Assembly (NCBI GenBank): GCA_031282905.1
Contig: JAITCV010000144.1
Location: 1-12,444 of the forward strand
Origin: Azoarcus sp.
GTDB lineage: Bacteria; Pseudomonadota; Gammaproteobacteria; Burkholderiales; Rhodocyclaceae
DNA: 12,444 nt
Reading direction: 5' to 3'
Shown: piece by piece, positions 1 through 6,776 of the stretch
Position numbering within the stretch: position 1 is the stretch's first letter
Layout of the letters: each line of letters starts with the position of its first letter
Program-made: the position numbers and the translations under genes
Notes under the pieces: model-generated
Told to the model about the DNA's origin: nothing
What the model saw: only the letters and a program-made list of their open reading frames with translations
Database searches by the model: none

Positions 1-28
1 CGCTTTGCGCCGGTGATGAACCCATGTC

Positions 29-50
29 GGATTACGCCTTCGGCTTATCC
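29..50. repeat. REP-like imperfect palindrome
   Basis: The segment is an imperfect hairpin: GGATTACGCC, loop TTC, GGCTTATCC. It resembles the short dispersed intergenic palindromes found in many beta- and gammaproteobacteria, whose form is a GGATTA...TAATCC stem followed by AACCTACG, and AACCTACGA does follow here. Whether it is multi-copy in this genome cannot be seen from one window. Confidence 0.5.
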
Positions 51-75
51 AACCTACGAAACACGGCGCTTCGCG

Positions 76-91
76 CCTCGCAATGGCGAGG
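76..91. repeat. Small hairpin, REP-associated
   Basis: Perfect 6-bp stem CCTCGC / GCGAGG around the loop AATG, 25 bp from the REP-like palindrome at 29-50. The two together look like a short mosaic of repeat units. CCTCGCAATG recurs on the minus strand around 657-666. Confidence 0.4.
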
Positions 92-649
92 TTGGAGGTA
101 AGCATACGGGGTTCCTCCATTTTGGATCGCACCCGTTGGCGGGATCATCGTGGACAGGACGGAGTATATCGGGGTATCCGGGTTCGTTTTCGGGAAGCAG
201 TGGATTCGGCGCGAATCGTCATGTAGTAGTCATTGACTTTTGGCGACACCGTTTATCCTGAACCGGAAACATTCATTTGCCATGATAGCCTTCCCCGCGC
301 CGAAATTGCTTTGCTACAGTCGGAAGAGCGCCATCGCGGAAAAGTTCGAGTCGATGGTGAAACATGGACGCCTGAACAAGCGCATGAAGGATGTGCCCCA
401 AGCGGCTTTGCGGAACGTATGTGAAGCTCGTTCCATTTCTCAACCGCTTTTTGAGGATGAAGATTCATCTTGTGGGCACACCACAAGCTTGCGATGGAGT
501 CGATGGCAAAAACGGCTTTCTCAACCCAAGCCTTCGAAGGCGCCAACCGATGTTTTTGAACGAATGAACTCCCCGCTATGTTGGTCCATGCGGAAGATTT
601 GATTGTCCTGAGAATGGAGAAAATCCGGCGTTGACCGCGCTGACCACCC

Positions 650-675
650 ATCCCGTCATTGCGAGGAATCCAGAC
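650..675. repeat. Dispersed-repeat-like segment (CCGTCATTGCGAGG type)
   Basis: CCGTCATTGCGAGG at 653-666 followed by AATCCAG resembles a common proteobacterial intergenic repeat (CGTCATTGCGAGG...AATCCAG). The truncated primase-like frame to its right takes its stop codon from inside this repeat (TGA on the minus strand at 658-656), so the repeat probably marks a junction between the broken gene and other DNA. Copy number in the genome is not visible here. Confidence 0.4.
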
Positions 676-1009
676 AGCGGTTCAGCCATCCGCAACGCTG
701 TAAAGGCGACGCATGTCGATTGTGCCAACATGCACCCTCGGAACCGTGCGTGCAGGTGGTGCACCCGGCATCGATGTCGAGGTGGAAACACCGACGCACA
801 GTCGCGTGCTCCTTCTCGCGTTTGCAGACGCGCTCGAACGCCGTCGTCGCGTAGTACCAGTCTGCCGCACTCCCGACATCGAACGCGGCCATCTCTTCGA
901 TGGATGTGAACCAGCGAAACCCCGCCGCGCGGTTCCATAGGCAGTAGTGACCCACGGCGGGGAGTACCAACCGATAGAGTTCTTCAGTAGTCAGCGTCGT
1001 GGGTTCCAT
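656..1009 (-). pseudogene. Truncated phage-type primase N-terminal fragment
   Basis: Residues 1-82 of this 117-residue frame look like the N-terminal module of phage and plasmid primase/primase-helicase proteins. They show a conserved opening (ELYRLVLPAVGHYCLWN), a Trp/Tyr-rich middle (DWYYATTAFE) and the strand FHLDIDAG at 75-82, which matches the [LF]xLDIDxG motif holding metal-binding aspartates. In full proteins hundreds of residues follow. Here the translation turns into Cys/Arg/His-rich nonsense after about position 763 and stops inside a dispersed repeat, so the gene is probably cut off. I chose the ATG at 1009: it lies 2 nt past the stop of the upstream gene with AGGG five bases before it. 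A GTG at 1015 overlapping that stop is the alternative. Coupled translation with the upstream gene is likely. Primase identity is inferred from motif shape only. Confidence 0.5.
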
Positions 1010-1011
1010 AG

Positions 1012-1659
1012 TCACCCTATGTCAAAAAACTGTTTCATCACCGCGAGCCACTCGATTGCGGCAATGTCGGAGTCATCGCGCCCGTCAGGCGTGTCGGCAA
1101 GCTTTCGTAGCGCGATGGCTTCGGGATCGTCGTCGGCAGGTACGTACTCGAACGCAACTGATATCTCCGCCAGCGACTGCATTGTTTCCGCCTTCGCGCT
1201 CTCCGACATACCACGACAAATATCATTTGGATCGAGCCCCGCCCAACCCAGCGGGCTGACCCCTTCGACCTCAAGTCCGATCAACATGCAGTACGCCGCC
1301 GGGTGCGCGCTGAAGTGGTGTCGTGCCCGTTCCAGGAAAGCATCAGCGATGTATGGGTGTATGTCTGGAAATGCGGCAGTGGTACGTAAGCGCGTCATGA
1401 TGGCGGTTGCGAGGTGAATTCCATACACATCGCGGATGATCCTGGCGCGCAGGTACCGGGGGACGACCGGACTGATCACTGCGTCATCAGCCGCGCAGTG
1501 GGCACAGATCGACTCCTCTTCAGCGAGGTACTTCAGCATCGCGCCCCGTATGTCCGCGTTACTGATGTCCGCCTTGGTCGGGAGAACCCGCTTGATCCTG
1601 ACACGTGGCGTCGGCGTCTGTCGTTCCGGGGCCGCGGTGGGTTTTGTTTTCTTGGTCAT
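1012..1659 (-). CDS. Hypothetical protein, mobile-element cargo (215 aa)
   Basis: I do not recognise this protein. It starts with a Lys/Pro/Thr-rich basic tail (residues 1-30) and continues as a mostly helical, soluble, acidic protein with no membrane segment or signal peptide. One CxHC pair (Cys52, His54, Cys55) is visible but has no partner pair, so a zinc site is not supported. The C-terminal third is Asp/Glu-rich. The start ATG at 1659 has a good ribosome binding site (AAAGGA, about six bases upstream), and codon use looks like a real gene. Its stop lies 2 nt before the primase-like fragment, so the two were probably one transcriptional unit. Position between a polyvalent-protein gene and a primase fragment suggests a phage or conjugative-element accessory or replication gene, by context only. 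Confidence 0.7.
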   Translation of the reverse strand: MTKKTKPTAAPERQTPTPRVRIKRVLPTKADISNADIRGAMLKYLAEEESICAHCAADDAVISPVVPRYLRARIIRDVYGIHLATAIMTRLRTTAAFPDIHPYIADAFLERARHHFSAHPAAYCMLIGLEVEGVSPLGWAGLDPNDICRGMSESAKAETMQSLAEISVAFEYVPADDDPEAIALRKLADTPDGRDDSDIAAIEWLAVMKQFFDIG

Positions 1660-1678
1660 GATGTTCCTTTGTTGTGGT

Positions 1679-1702
1679 GCCGGGTAACGCGGGTTACCCG
1701 GC
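1679..1702 (-). promoter_or_regulatory. Perfect 10-bp inverted repeat between genes
   Basis: GCCGGGTAAC, loop GCGG, GTTACCCGGC: a perfect 10-bp stem with a 4-base loop. It lies 19 bp before the start of the 215-aa gene and just after the end of the preceding open stretch (stop at 1713-1711). No T-run follows on the minus strand, so a simple intrinsic terminator is unlikely. It could be an operator, an mRNA-stabilising hairpin, or a regulator of ribosome access to the next gene. Confidence 0.5.
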
Positions 1703-1710
1703 GTGTGCGG

Positions 1711-1845
1711 TCAGTCGTCCAGATGACCAAGTAATGCTTCTAGCTGGTCCGCCGCTTCGACAACAGCCGACGCGAACGGTATGGATGCGATGTACCCCTG
1801 ATGAGCACGGTCCGGGCCATCATCCTCCGCAAGTAGCCTCCACCC
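1711..1845 (-). pseudogene. Possible out-of-frame C-terminal remnant
   Basis: After the big polyvalent-protein frame ends at 1820, the next frame stays open to a TGA at 1713-1711 and reads as protein-like sequence, with an acidic patch (AEDDGPDRAHQGY) then ASAVVEAADQLEALLGHLDD. Codon use resembles coding DNA (many G/C third bases), and it has no start codon or ribosome binding site of its own. It may be the true C-terminus of the polyvalent gene, or of a neighbour, left in the wrong frame by a deletion. It contains no intein C-terminal motif (no ...HN end). The left boundary of coding (about 1845) is approximate. Confidence 0.35.
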
Positions 1846-2140
1846 TCGGTACCTCGAACCGTTCCCCCCGTTCCCACTTGGAAATGATTTCGTGAAGCGC
1901 CCGCACCCGAAAATCCGATAGGGTGCCCGCCTCGCGCACGGACCACAAATGATCGGCAGTGCACCGCGTGGTGCTGCCGTCGTCGAACACCAGCCGAAAG
2001 ATCGGCTGTATGCCTTGAGGGTAGACACCTGTTACCTCGGTTACCCACCCGTCGGCGCTCATCACCAGGTCACCGACCTGGAGGTCCCCCATCAACCGCC
2101 AGCCTGACGGCGTCAACACCTTTGCGTCAAGCGGTTGCGC
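1820..2140 (-). other. N-terminal half of an intein (Hint domain), class 3-like
   Basis: The last 106 residues of the polyvalent protein (1523-1628) are an intein N-terminal region. Block A is AQPLDAKVLTPSGW followed by MGDLQVGD; then come SADGWVTEVTGVYPQG and block B, with GSTTRCTADHLW. The first residue is Ala instead of the usual Cys or Ser. The Trp two residues after the block B His is the W of the 'WCT' set that marks class 3 inteins, which splice without a nucleophile at position 1. The remaining marker residues (block F Cys, block G Thr) would lie in the C-terminal half, which is missing: the frame stops after RFEVPRVEATCGG, close to where a homing endonuclease domain usually begins. 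The N-extein ends ...ELHGESGH. Family assignment is firm; class 3 is likely; whether it can still splice is unknown. Confidence 0.85.
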
Positions 2141-5100
2141 GTGGCCCGACTCGCCATGGAGCTCGGGCCGGTTGGCCCGGTAATCGGCGTCGATACGCGA
2201 TTCGATACTGCCGGGCTTCGGGCGGGAATAGAGAATCTTTTCGAGCGCGGGGTCTACCACTCCCCTTGATAGCTGCCCGCCAAAACTAGCCAGTGGCGCG
2301 GGCCGCACCTTTCCTCTTCCTTCTTGTGAAAAGGTATGGTAGATAATTGCGCGCGCTGCCGTCGTGCTTCCGCCAGTATTGCTCGCCGCCGCGCCGGGGG
2401 GTAGGTGTCGTACATTTCCTCCGAGGTCTTTTCGAGCGACGCTTCGACCTGTTCGGGTGTCCACAAAGGATTGTTTGTCGAAGTCGTAGACATAATGCGC
2501 AAGCTCCGGGTTTTGGCGAAGGGTGGCATTGTACGATGCCCGCATCATCTCAGTCAAGTTGTGCGCCGTGTCGCCCGGCTTCCACTTGATCCCCAATTCC
2601 TTGAGCGATGCGCCGTTATCGTAGGTGGTCTCGGGGTGCATCTGCGCCTCGTGGGGCGCAAGGTGGTCCGTGGTGCCGTAGCGCAGCGCCGATGAGATCA
2701 TGTTCTCCAGGCGACGGTAGAACCCCGTGCGCGACAAGCCCATCGGGTCACCAATGAACGTCCGGCCCGCGTTGTGCGCGTACCCGGCGGCGATGCCGTA
2801 GACGGCGTTTCCCTTGTCGAGCCCTGGCTTCAGTTCCGACACATCGATCCACACAGTCTTGTTCTTGGTACGCTCATACACGTACCCCTTGCGCCCGCTG
2901 GGTACCGCGATGGCCCACCCCCGGTCAGCACCATGTTCGACGGCCTGACGCTTGGATATCGCAGACGCCTTGTATGTCGGGTTGATTTCCCCCGTGATGA
3001 TCTCTACCGTCTTGCCCTTGGGCGTGGGCTGCTGGAAGGCTTCATCGAACTGCGCGAGCAGGGTGAACGCCATGTTGGTGTCGTTGTCCGTGAGGATGGG
3101 ACGGCCCTTGGTGGGTTTGTCGCTGGCATCCTTCGCGCGTGAGAAGAGAATGTCTTTCCCCGCCTCGGAATCACGTTCGATGGCACCCCACACCTCATAG
3201 TTCAACCCATCCACGTTCACCGTAGTGCGTTCACCAAAGCCCTCCGCGCGCGCTTCGCGCTCGCCCTGCCACGCACCCACCACCGAAGTTGGTGGGTGGG
3301 CTCCCAAATCTGCGCGCAGACTCTCCGGGGTAATCGCGAAGACGCGCTTTACACCGTGATTGAACAAGTACCGCACCGTGTTGCGGAAAATCTCCTTCAC
3401 CCAGGTCTTGGTCTTGGGGCGGAACGCTTCGCGCGCATCATCAAGTTTGTCGCCCCAAATCTGCCGCGCAGCTTCATCTTTATCCTTGTCGAACAGATAG
3501 CTCATTATGTCGGACTGGATTTCGGTCATCATCGCGTTTTCGTTGTTGTCTCCGAAATACGCGAACAATGAGAACCCGAAACCCGGCGGGTGGCCGCTTG
3601 CCCGCTGCGACGTGGCAAGCGGCTGCACATACTCATCCAGATCAGGATCGAAGAAGCCAATCGCCCAGTCCTCCGTGGACTGGCCCGGCGCCTGCACGCC
3701 GCCGCGTTTCATCGCGCTCGTGTAAAGATACCCCGGCTTGCCCGCCGCATTGTCCAGATCGGCGCGGGAGAAGAAATCGCGTTTTGTCCAATCTTTCGCC
3801 ACCTCATCGCCTACGCTCTTGCGAATCATGGCGATCAGCGCGTCCTTCGGCACTCCCATCCTGCGCGCCACTGCGGAGAGTTTGGTATCCGCGTCCGTGG
3901 TCGCATCCAGAATCCCCTTCAGTTCACGCCGCCAACGGCTGACACCGGCGGCGGTCGCCTTCTTGATTGTGGTGATATCGATCAAGCCCGTGCCCATGAG
4001 CGCGGCCAGATCGCGCGCGTTCGTTTCGGGGTCTTGCTGCAATGCTCGCAGCTTGGCCTCCGCGCGCTCCTTCAACGCGGGCATGTTCCGCATGATGTCA
4101 TCGTAGACCTCATCGGACGTGGTCGGGTTCCTGGCGACTGCAAACACGACCAAGACATCATCATCTTCTGCCAGCAGGCTCGCCACCGAATCCGCGATAT
4201 TCTCATTTTTGGCAAGCGCAAGCCGCGTCGCGACATCCGAGCTCTGTGCCAGAATCCGCTGCGCTCGGGTGGTTACGTTGTCGTTTTCGGCGAGCATTTC
4301 ACTCACGTCCGCGTCGCGCGCCAGCACCATCTGTACATCCGGGTCGACACTACTGTTCCACGCCAGCGTTCGGCGTACCACTTCGGTTCCGTGCTCCGCG
4401 AGATAAAGCTGCGTGGCGCGCGATGTGTAGTCGTTGCGCGCCAGCGCCTCATGCGTCCTGGGATTTTTCAGCAAGCCCTCCTGCGTGCTGTCCCAGAGAC
4501 GCTGGTTGAAGCGCGCCATCATATCGATGGCCGCGACGTTTTGCGAAGCCCTCTGCACCAAATCAGCTTGTACCGCCGCAGACTCCGTATCACGCGCAAT
4601 GATGTTGCGAACAGTTGCATCCGGCGAGCGCAGTAAAAGAATCTGCGCCTGATCCGAAAGATCGCGACGTTCGGCCAGGCGCGCATGCACGGCGGCCGCG
4701 GTGTGTTCGTATGGCCCGACGCTCTTGAGTTCGGTTGCGGCCAATATCTCTTGCGCTTTCTGCGTAAGCGCCGGGTTACCTGCCAGGTACCACCGGACAT
4801 CATAATTTTCATCATGCGCCAGTATGATCTGCTCATCGGGCGTCAGGTGTGGGTTCCGGGCGTACACCTGACGCACGGATGCGTTTGGACTGTGCACCTT
4901 GTCGTATAGCTCGTCGGTGTCTTCCCGCGTCGGGCGCGTAAACCTTGGTTCCTCGCCCGGCTTGGTGATGGCGCGCTTCTTCTTGACCGTCACGGTCGGC
5001 TGTTTGCTCGCCACCTTGGGGGCTTGCCACTCGCCCCTAGGGTCGGTAATATCGAAGGTCTCGGAGTTGTACCCTAGCCCCACCGGGTCATGGCGCGGCG

Positions 5101-6706
5101 AAACACTGCCATGAGGAGCCGGGATGGGTGTCGAGTTTGCCGCAGACTCACGGTCAGGGAAGGTTAGGCGCCCTGACCACTCCGGGGTTCCATAATCTGA
5201 AATCTTCCTGACCGGCGTCACAGTCGTGACCGAGTAAAACCGCTCGCCGTTACGCGTGATTGGGTCGGCGATGATGCCTTTCCCTTTCGTGGGTACGAAA
5301 AACATCACCCCGTTGCGGCCGTTCGAGAACGCGGATCGTACCTGCTTGAGCAGTTCTACTACTTCGCGGGCAATGTTCTCCGCCTGATCGCCCGTAACTT
5401 GCTCCACACCACGATCCGCCACGCGACGTGCGTTGTCGTTTATGTGTAGCAGGCCGAACCCCTGGTGTTCCCCACGCGCTTCCCCAACCGCCAGACGAAT
5501 CGGCAGCGCCTCTACAACCCCTTTCGCATTGGGCACCGTAGCCAGATCACCGCTTTCGTTTCCGGCGTACTCCGGAGTCTCCGGCACGACATAATCACCC
5601 GGAACGCGCTGCCCATGCCACAGCCGACGGGTAAACAAAGGCTCCGCCCGCCCATCCGTCCGAATCACCCGCGTCTCCAACCCGTTGGCCACGAGTCGTA
5701 GATGATCCCGCGCCATGACCGCCAGATCGGCGGGGGTCAGGCGACCCACCGGGATACCGTGTTTGATCAGAAACAGTCGCACCTGGGCGATCAGGTTCTT
5801 CACCCACTTGGCGATGGCCTGGGGCACGGAGCGCGGATCGCTCTCGTACTCCTCGATGGCGTAGGCCCCCAACTCATTGAGCCGCGTGCCCTCATCGGTG
5901 CGCTCATCATCCGACAGCCGCTCGTTCGCACGGCGGAAAAAAGGGTCGTCGGACAGCTTATCGAGCCGGTCCATCAGGGTGCGGTGCGCCGCCTCGTCCT
6001 GCGCCTTCAGCGCCGCAAGGAATAGGTGCCAGGACTCGTGCCCCAACACGCCGCGTTCCTCGCCCTGGCGCACGTAGGGGGCCAGCAGATGAATCACGCC
6101 GCGATGGTAAATGCCCCCCACCGCGCCCGCGTCGGCAACGGCATCGCGCAGATTCGGCGGCAGAGTATCGATGCTGCCGTGGAAACGCAGGGTCCCGGCG
6201 TTCTCCAGTGCGGTCAGCACCCGTTGGCCAAGCACCTTCACCGCCGCCGCGCGCAGCCCGGCAACCGTGGTATGCCCTCGGATCGGCCGGGCGGGTTTGT
6301 GGTCCGTGTCGGCGCGCGAGAAGCGCAAGGTAGAGAGCACCGGATCGGCATCGATATCGTAGCCCGCCTCGTCCAGTGCCGCCGCCGCGTTGTAGGCCGC
6401 ATCGTCCGGGTCACTGTGCTGGGTGATGGCGTCGCGCAGGTGGGTGTGCTGCTCCTGGGCCACGGCGCGGGCCTCGGGACTGACAGACTCATCACGCGCG
6501 AGCGCCGCCAGGCGTTTCAGGACATCGGCGGATTTGGCGGGTTCGGTGGATTCAACTGCGGGTTCTTCCACCACTCCAGAACGTGCTTCGGCAGATCGCT
6601 GACCGGGGTGGCCATTTGCTGAAGAATCTGTTCCGCCTGACGTCGGCGCTCGGGTGTCTCCGCTTGCGGGTTGTGGTTCGGATTTGGCATCTCCTCTACC
6701 GGACAC
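1820..6706 (-). CDS. Large polyvalent protein of phage/mobile element, ending in an intein N-half
   Basis: This frame encodes 1628 residues. In order: disordered, Glu/Pro/Ser-rich 1-60; helical segment ending in TLRFSR at 126-131; metallopeptidase-like domain about 143-360 with GHESWH (HExxH, 223-227) and a likely third ligand in NELGAYAIEE (277-286); possible PBECR-like nuclease domain about 400-525 (GFGLLHI...TTVTPVRK); basic linker 565-590; LRV-like repeats about 605-870; linker; a polyvalent-protein module about 980-1186 with TEIQSD (1061-1066); another about 1200-1490; and an intein N-half from 1523. The linkers carry the recurrent signature RFSR, LFTR, RFTR, FFSR, LFSR, LYSR, typical of large polyvalent proteins that phages and conjugative elements are thought to inject to protect incoming DNA. 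No signal peptide or membrane span is obvious. The start is uncertain: GTG at 6706 has no ribosome binding site, the first ~60 residues code better in another frame, and there are only 57 bp to dnaJ. The C-terminus is also abnormal, so the protein may be truncated at both ends. Confidence 0.75.
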   Translation of the reverse strand: MSGRGDAKSEPQPASGDTRAPTSGGTDSSANGHPGQRSAEARSGVVEEPAVESTEPAKSADVLKRLAALARDESVSPEARAVAQEQHTHLRDAITQHSDPDDAAYNAAAALDEAGYDIDADPVLSTLRFSRADTDHKPARPIRGHTTVAGLRAAAVKVLGQRVLTALENAGTLRFHGSIDTLPPNLRDAVADAGAVGGIYHRGVIHLLAPYVRQGEERGVLGHESWHLFLAALKAQDEAAHRTLMDRLDKLSDDPFFRRANERLSDDERTDEGTRLNELGAYAIEEYESDPRSVPQAIAKWVKNLIAQVRLFLIKHGIPVGRLTPADLAVMARDHLRLVANGLETRVIRTDGRAEPLFTRRLWHGQRVPGDYVVPETPEYAGNESGDLATVPNAKGVVEALPIRLAVGEARGEHQGFGLLHINDNARRVADRGVEQVTGDQAENIAREVVELLKQVRSAFSNGRNGVMFFVPTKGKGIIADPITRNGERFYSVTTVTPVRKISDYGTPEWSGRLTFPDRESAANSTPIPAPHGSVSPRHDPVGLGYNSETFDITDPRGEWQAPKVASKQPTVTVKKKRAITKPGEEPRFTRPTREDTDELYDKVHSPNASVRQVYARNPHLTPDEQIILAHDENYDVRWYLAGNPALTQKAQEILAATELKSVGPYEHTAAAVHARLAERRDLSDQAQILLLRSPDATVRNIIARDTESAAVQADLVQRASQNVAAIDMMARFNQRLWDSTQEGLLKNPRTHEALARNDYTSRATQLYLAEHGTEVVRRTLAWNSSVDPDVQMVLARDADVSEMLAENDNVTTRAQRILAQSSDVATRLALAKNENIADSVASLLAEDDDVLVVFAVARNPTTSDEVYDDIMRNMPALKERAEAKLRALQQDPETNARDLAALMGTGLIDITTIKKATAAGVSRWRRELKGILDATTDADTKLSAVARRMGVPKDALIAMIRKSVGDEVAKDWTKRDFFSRADLDNAAGKPGYLYTSAMKRGGVQAPGQSTEDWAIGFFDPDLDEYVQPLATSQRASGHPPGFGFSLFAYFGDNNENAMMTEIQSDIMSYLFDKDKDEAARQIWGDKLDDAREAFRPKTKTWVKEIFRNTVRYLFNHGVKRVFAITPESLRADLGAHPPTSVVGAWQGEREARAEGFGERTTVNVDGLNYEVWGAIERDSEAGKDILFSRAKDASDKPTKGRPILTDNDTNMAFTLLAQFDEAFQQPTPKGKTVEIITGEINPTYKASAISKRQAVEHGADRGWAIAVPSGRKGYVYERTKNKTVWIDVSELKPGLDKGNAVYGIAAGYAHNAGRTFIGDPMGLSRTGFYRRLENMISSALRYGTTDHLAPHEAQMHPETTYDNGASLKELGIKWKPGDTAHNLTEMMRASYNATLRQNPELAHYVYDFDKQSFVDTRTGRSVARKDLGGNVRHLPPGAAASNTGGSTTAARAIIYHTFSQEGRGKVRPAPLASFGGQLSRGVVDPALEKILYSRPKPGSIESRIDADYRANRPELHGESGHAQPLDAKVLTPSGWRLMGDLQVGDLVMSADGWVTEVTGVYPQGIQPIFRLVFDDGSTTRCTADHLWSVREAGTLSDFRVRALHEIISKWERGERFEVPRVEATCGG
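4099..4894 (-). repeat. LRV-like 24-residue protein repeats within the polyvalent protein
   Basis: Residues about 605-870 hold roughly ten degenerate units of 23-28 residues following VRxxLAxNxxLTxxAQxxLAxDxD. Clear ones start near 609 (SVRQVYARNPHLTPDEQ), 637 (VRWYLAGNPALTQKAQEIL), 699 (VRNIIARD), 776 (VVRRTLAWNSSVDPDVQ), 800 (VSEMLAENDNVTTRAQRIL) and 825 (VATRLALAKNENIADSV). The pattern matches leucine-rich repeat variant (LRV) solenoids, a superhelical fold usually used for binding. The units diverge in DNA sequence, so this is an old protein repeat, not a recent tandem duplication. Confidence 0.65.
6517..6690 (-). CDS. 57-codon overlapping frame: small gene or frameshifted start
   Basis: This frame (start MPNPNHNPQAETPERRRQAE, ending in an Asn-Pro-Pro repeat and MS) overlaps the first ~60 codons of the polyvalent gene in another frame. 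Third codon positions are G/C-rich here and A-rich in the overlapping long frame, so this is the better coding frame for the stretch. Residues 28-43 (TPVSDLPKHVLEWWKN) look like ordinary folded protein. GAGGAG sits directly before the ATG, too close for an ideal ribosome binding site. Either a small gene precedes and overlaps the polyvalent gene, or the two frames are one protein broken by two compensating shifts, the second in the 9-nt Asn-Pro-Pro repeat around 6523-6551. Confidence 0.45.
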   Translation of the reverse strand: MPNPNHNPQAETPERRRQAEQILQQMATPVSDLPKHVLEWWKNPQLNPPNPPNPPMS

Positions 6707-6750
6707 AAGCTGTGCCCAATCGTCCTCAGTCAGCCGCGGTTGCTGAAAAC

Positions 6751-6776
6751 TCAGGTGCCGAAATCAGGTGCCGAAA
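6751..6776. repeat. Perfect 13-bp tandem duplication across the dnaJ stop codon
   Basis: TCAGGTGCCGAAA occurs twice back to back (6751-6763 and 6764-6776). On the dnaJ strand each copy reads TTTCGGCACCTGA, and the copy at 6776-6764 supplies the last codons and stop of dnaJ. It sits exactly where the conserved operon ends and the mobile-element-like DNA begins. It may be a simple slippage duplication or the trace of an attachment-site core used for integration at the 3' end of dnaJ. No further copy is seen elsewhere in the window. Confidence 0.6.

Larger units (their letters stand above)
1..655. other. Gene-poor left flank with repeat sequence
   Basis: No reading frame here has a convincing protein. 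The longest frames (240-602 on the plus strand, 253-651 on the minus strand) have low-complexity, Cys/Trp/Arg/Ser-rich translations typical of shadow frames and no ribosome binding site. What can be seen are REP-like palindromes near the left edge and a dispersed-repeat-like segment at the right end. I see no tRNA or other RNA gene. The stretch may be the decayed end of the mobile element that covers the left half of the window, but the sequence does not prove that. Confidence 0.55.

Noticed and set aside
240..602. 120-codon plus-strand frame, and the opposing 132-codon frame at 253-651
   Set aside because: Biased, unstructured translations, no ribosome binding site, and each is the shadow of the other; no family recognised.
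1..700. CRISPR array or tRNA attachment site in the left flank
   Set aside because: No regularly spaced repeats and no T-arm or anticodon-arm pattern; only isolated REP-like palindromes.
1012..1659. Intein C-half hidden in the gene following the polyvalent protein
   Set aside because: No block F Cys region, no terminal His-Asn and no splice-junction residue in the 215-aa protein.
1740..1823. 27-codon basic mini-ORF starting at ATGATG overlapping the polyvalent stop codon
   Set aside because: GGAGG touches the start codon, the peptide is very short and Arg-rich, and another frame over the same bases reads more protein-like.
3590..4636. 348-codon plus-strand frame opposite the LRV region
   Set aside because: Arg/His/Ala-rich antisense shadow of the polyvalent gene with no recognisable domain.
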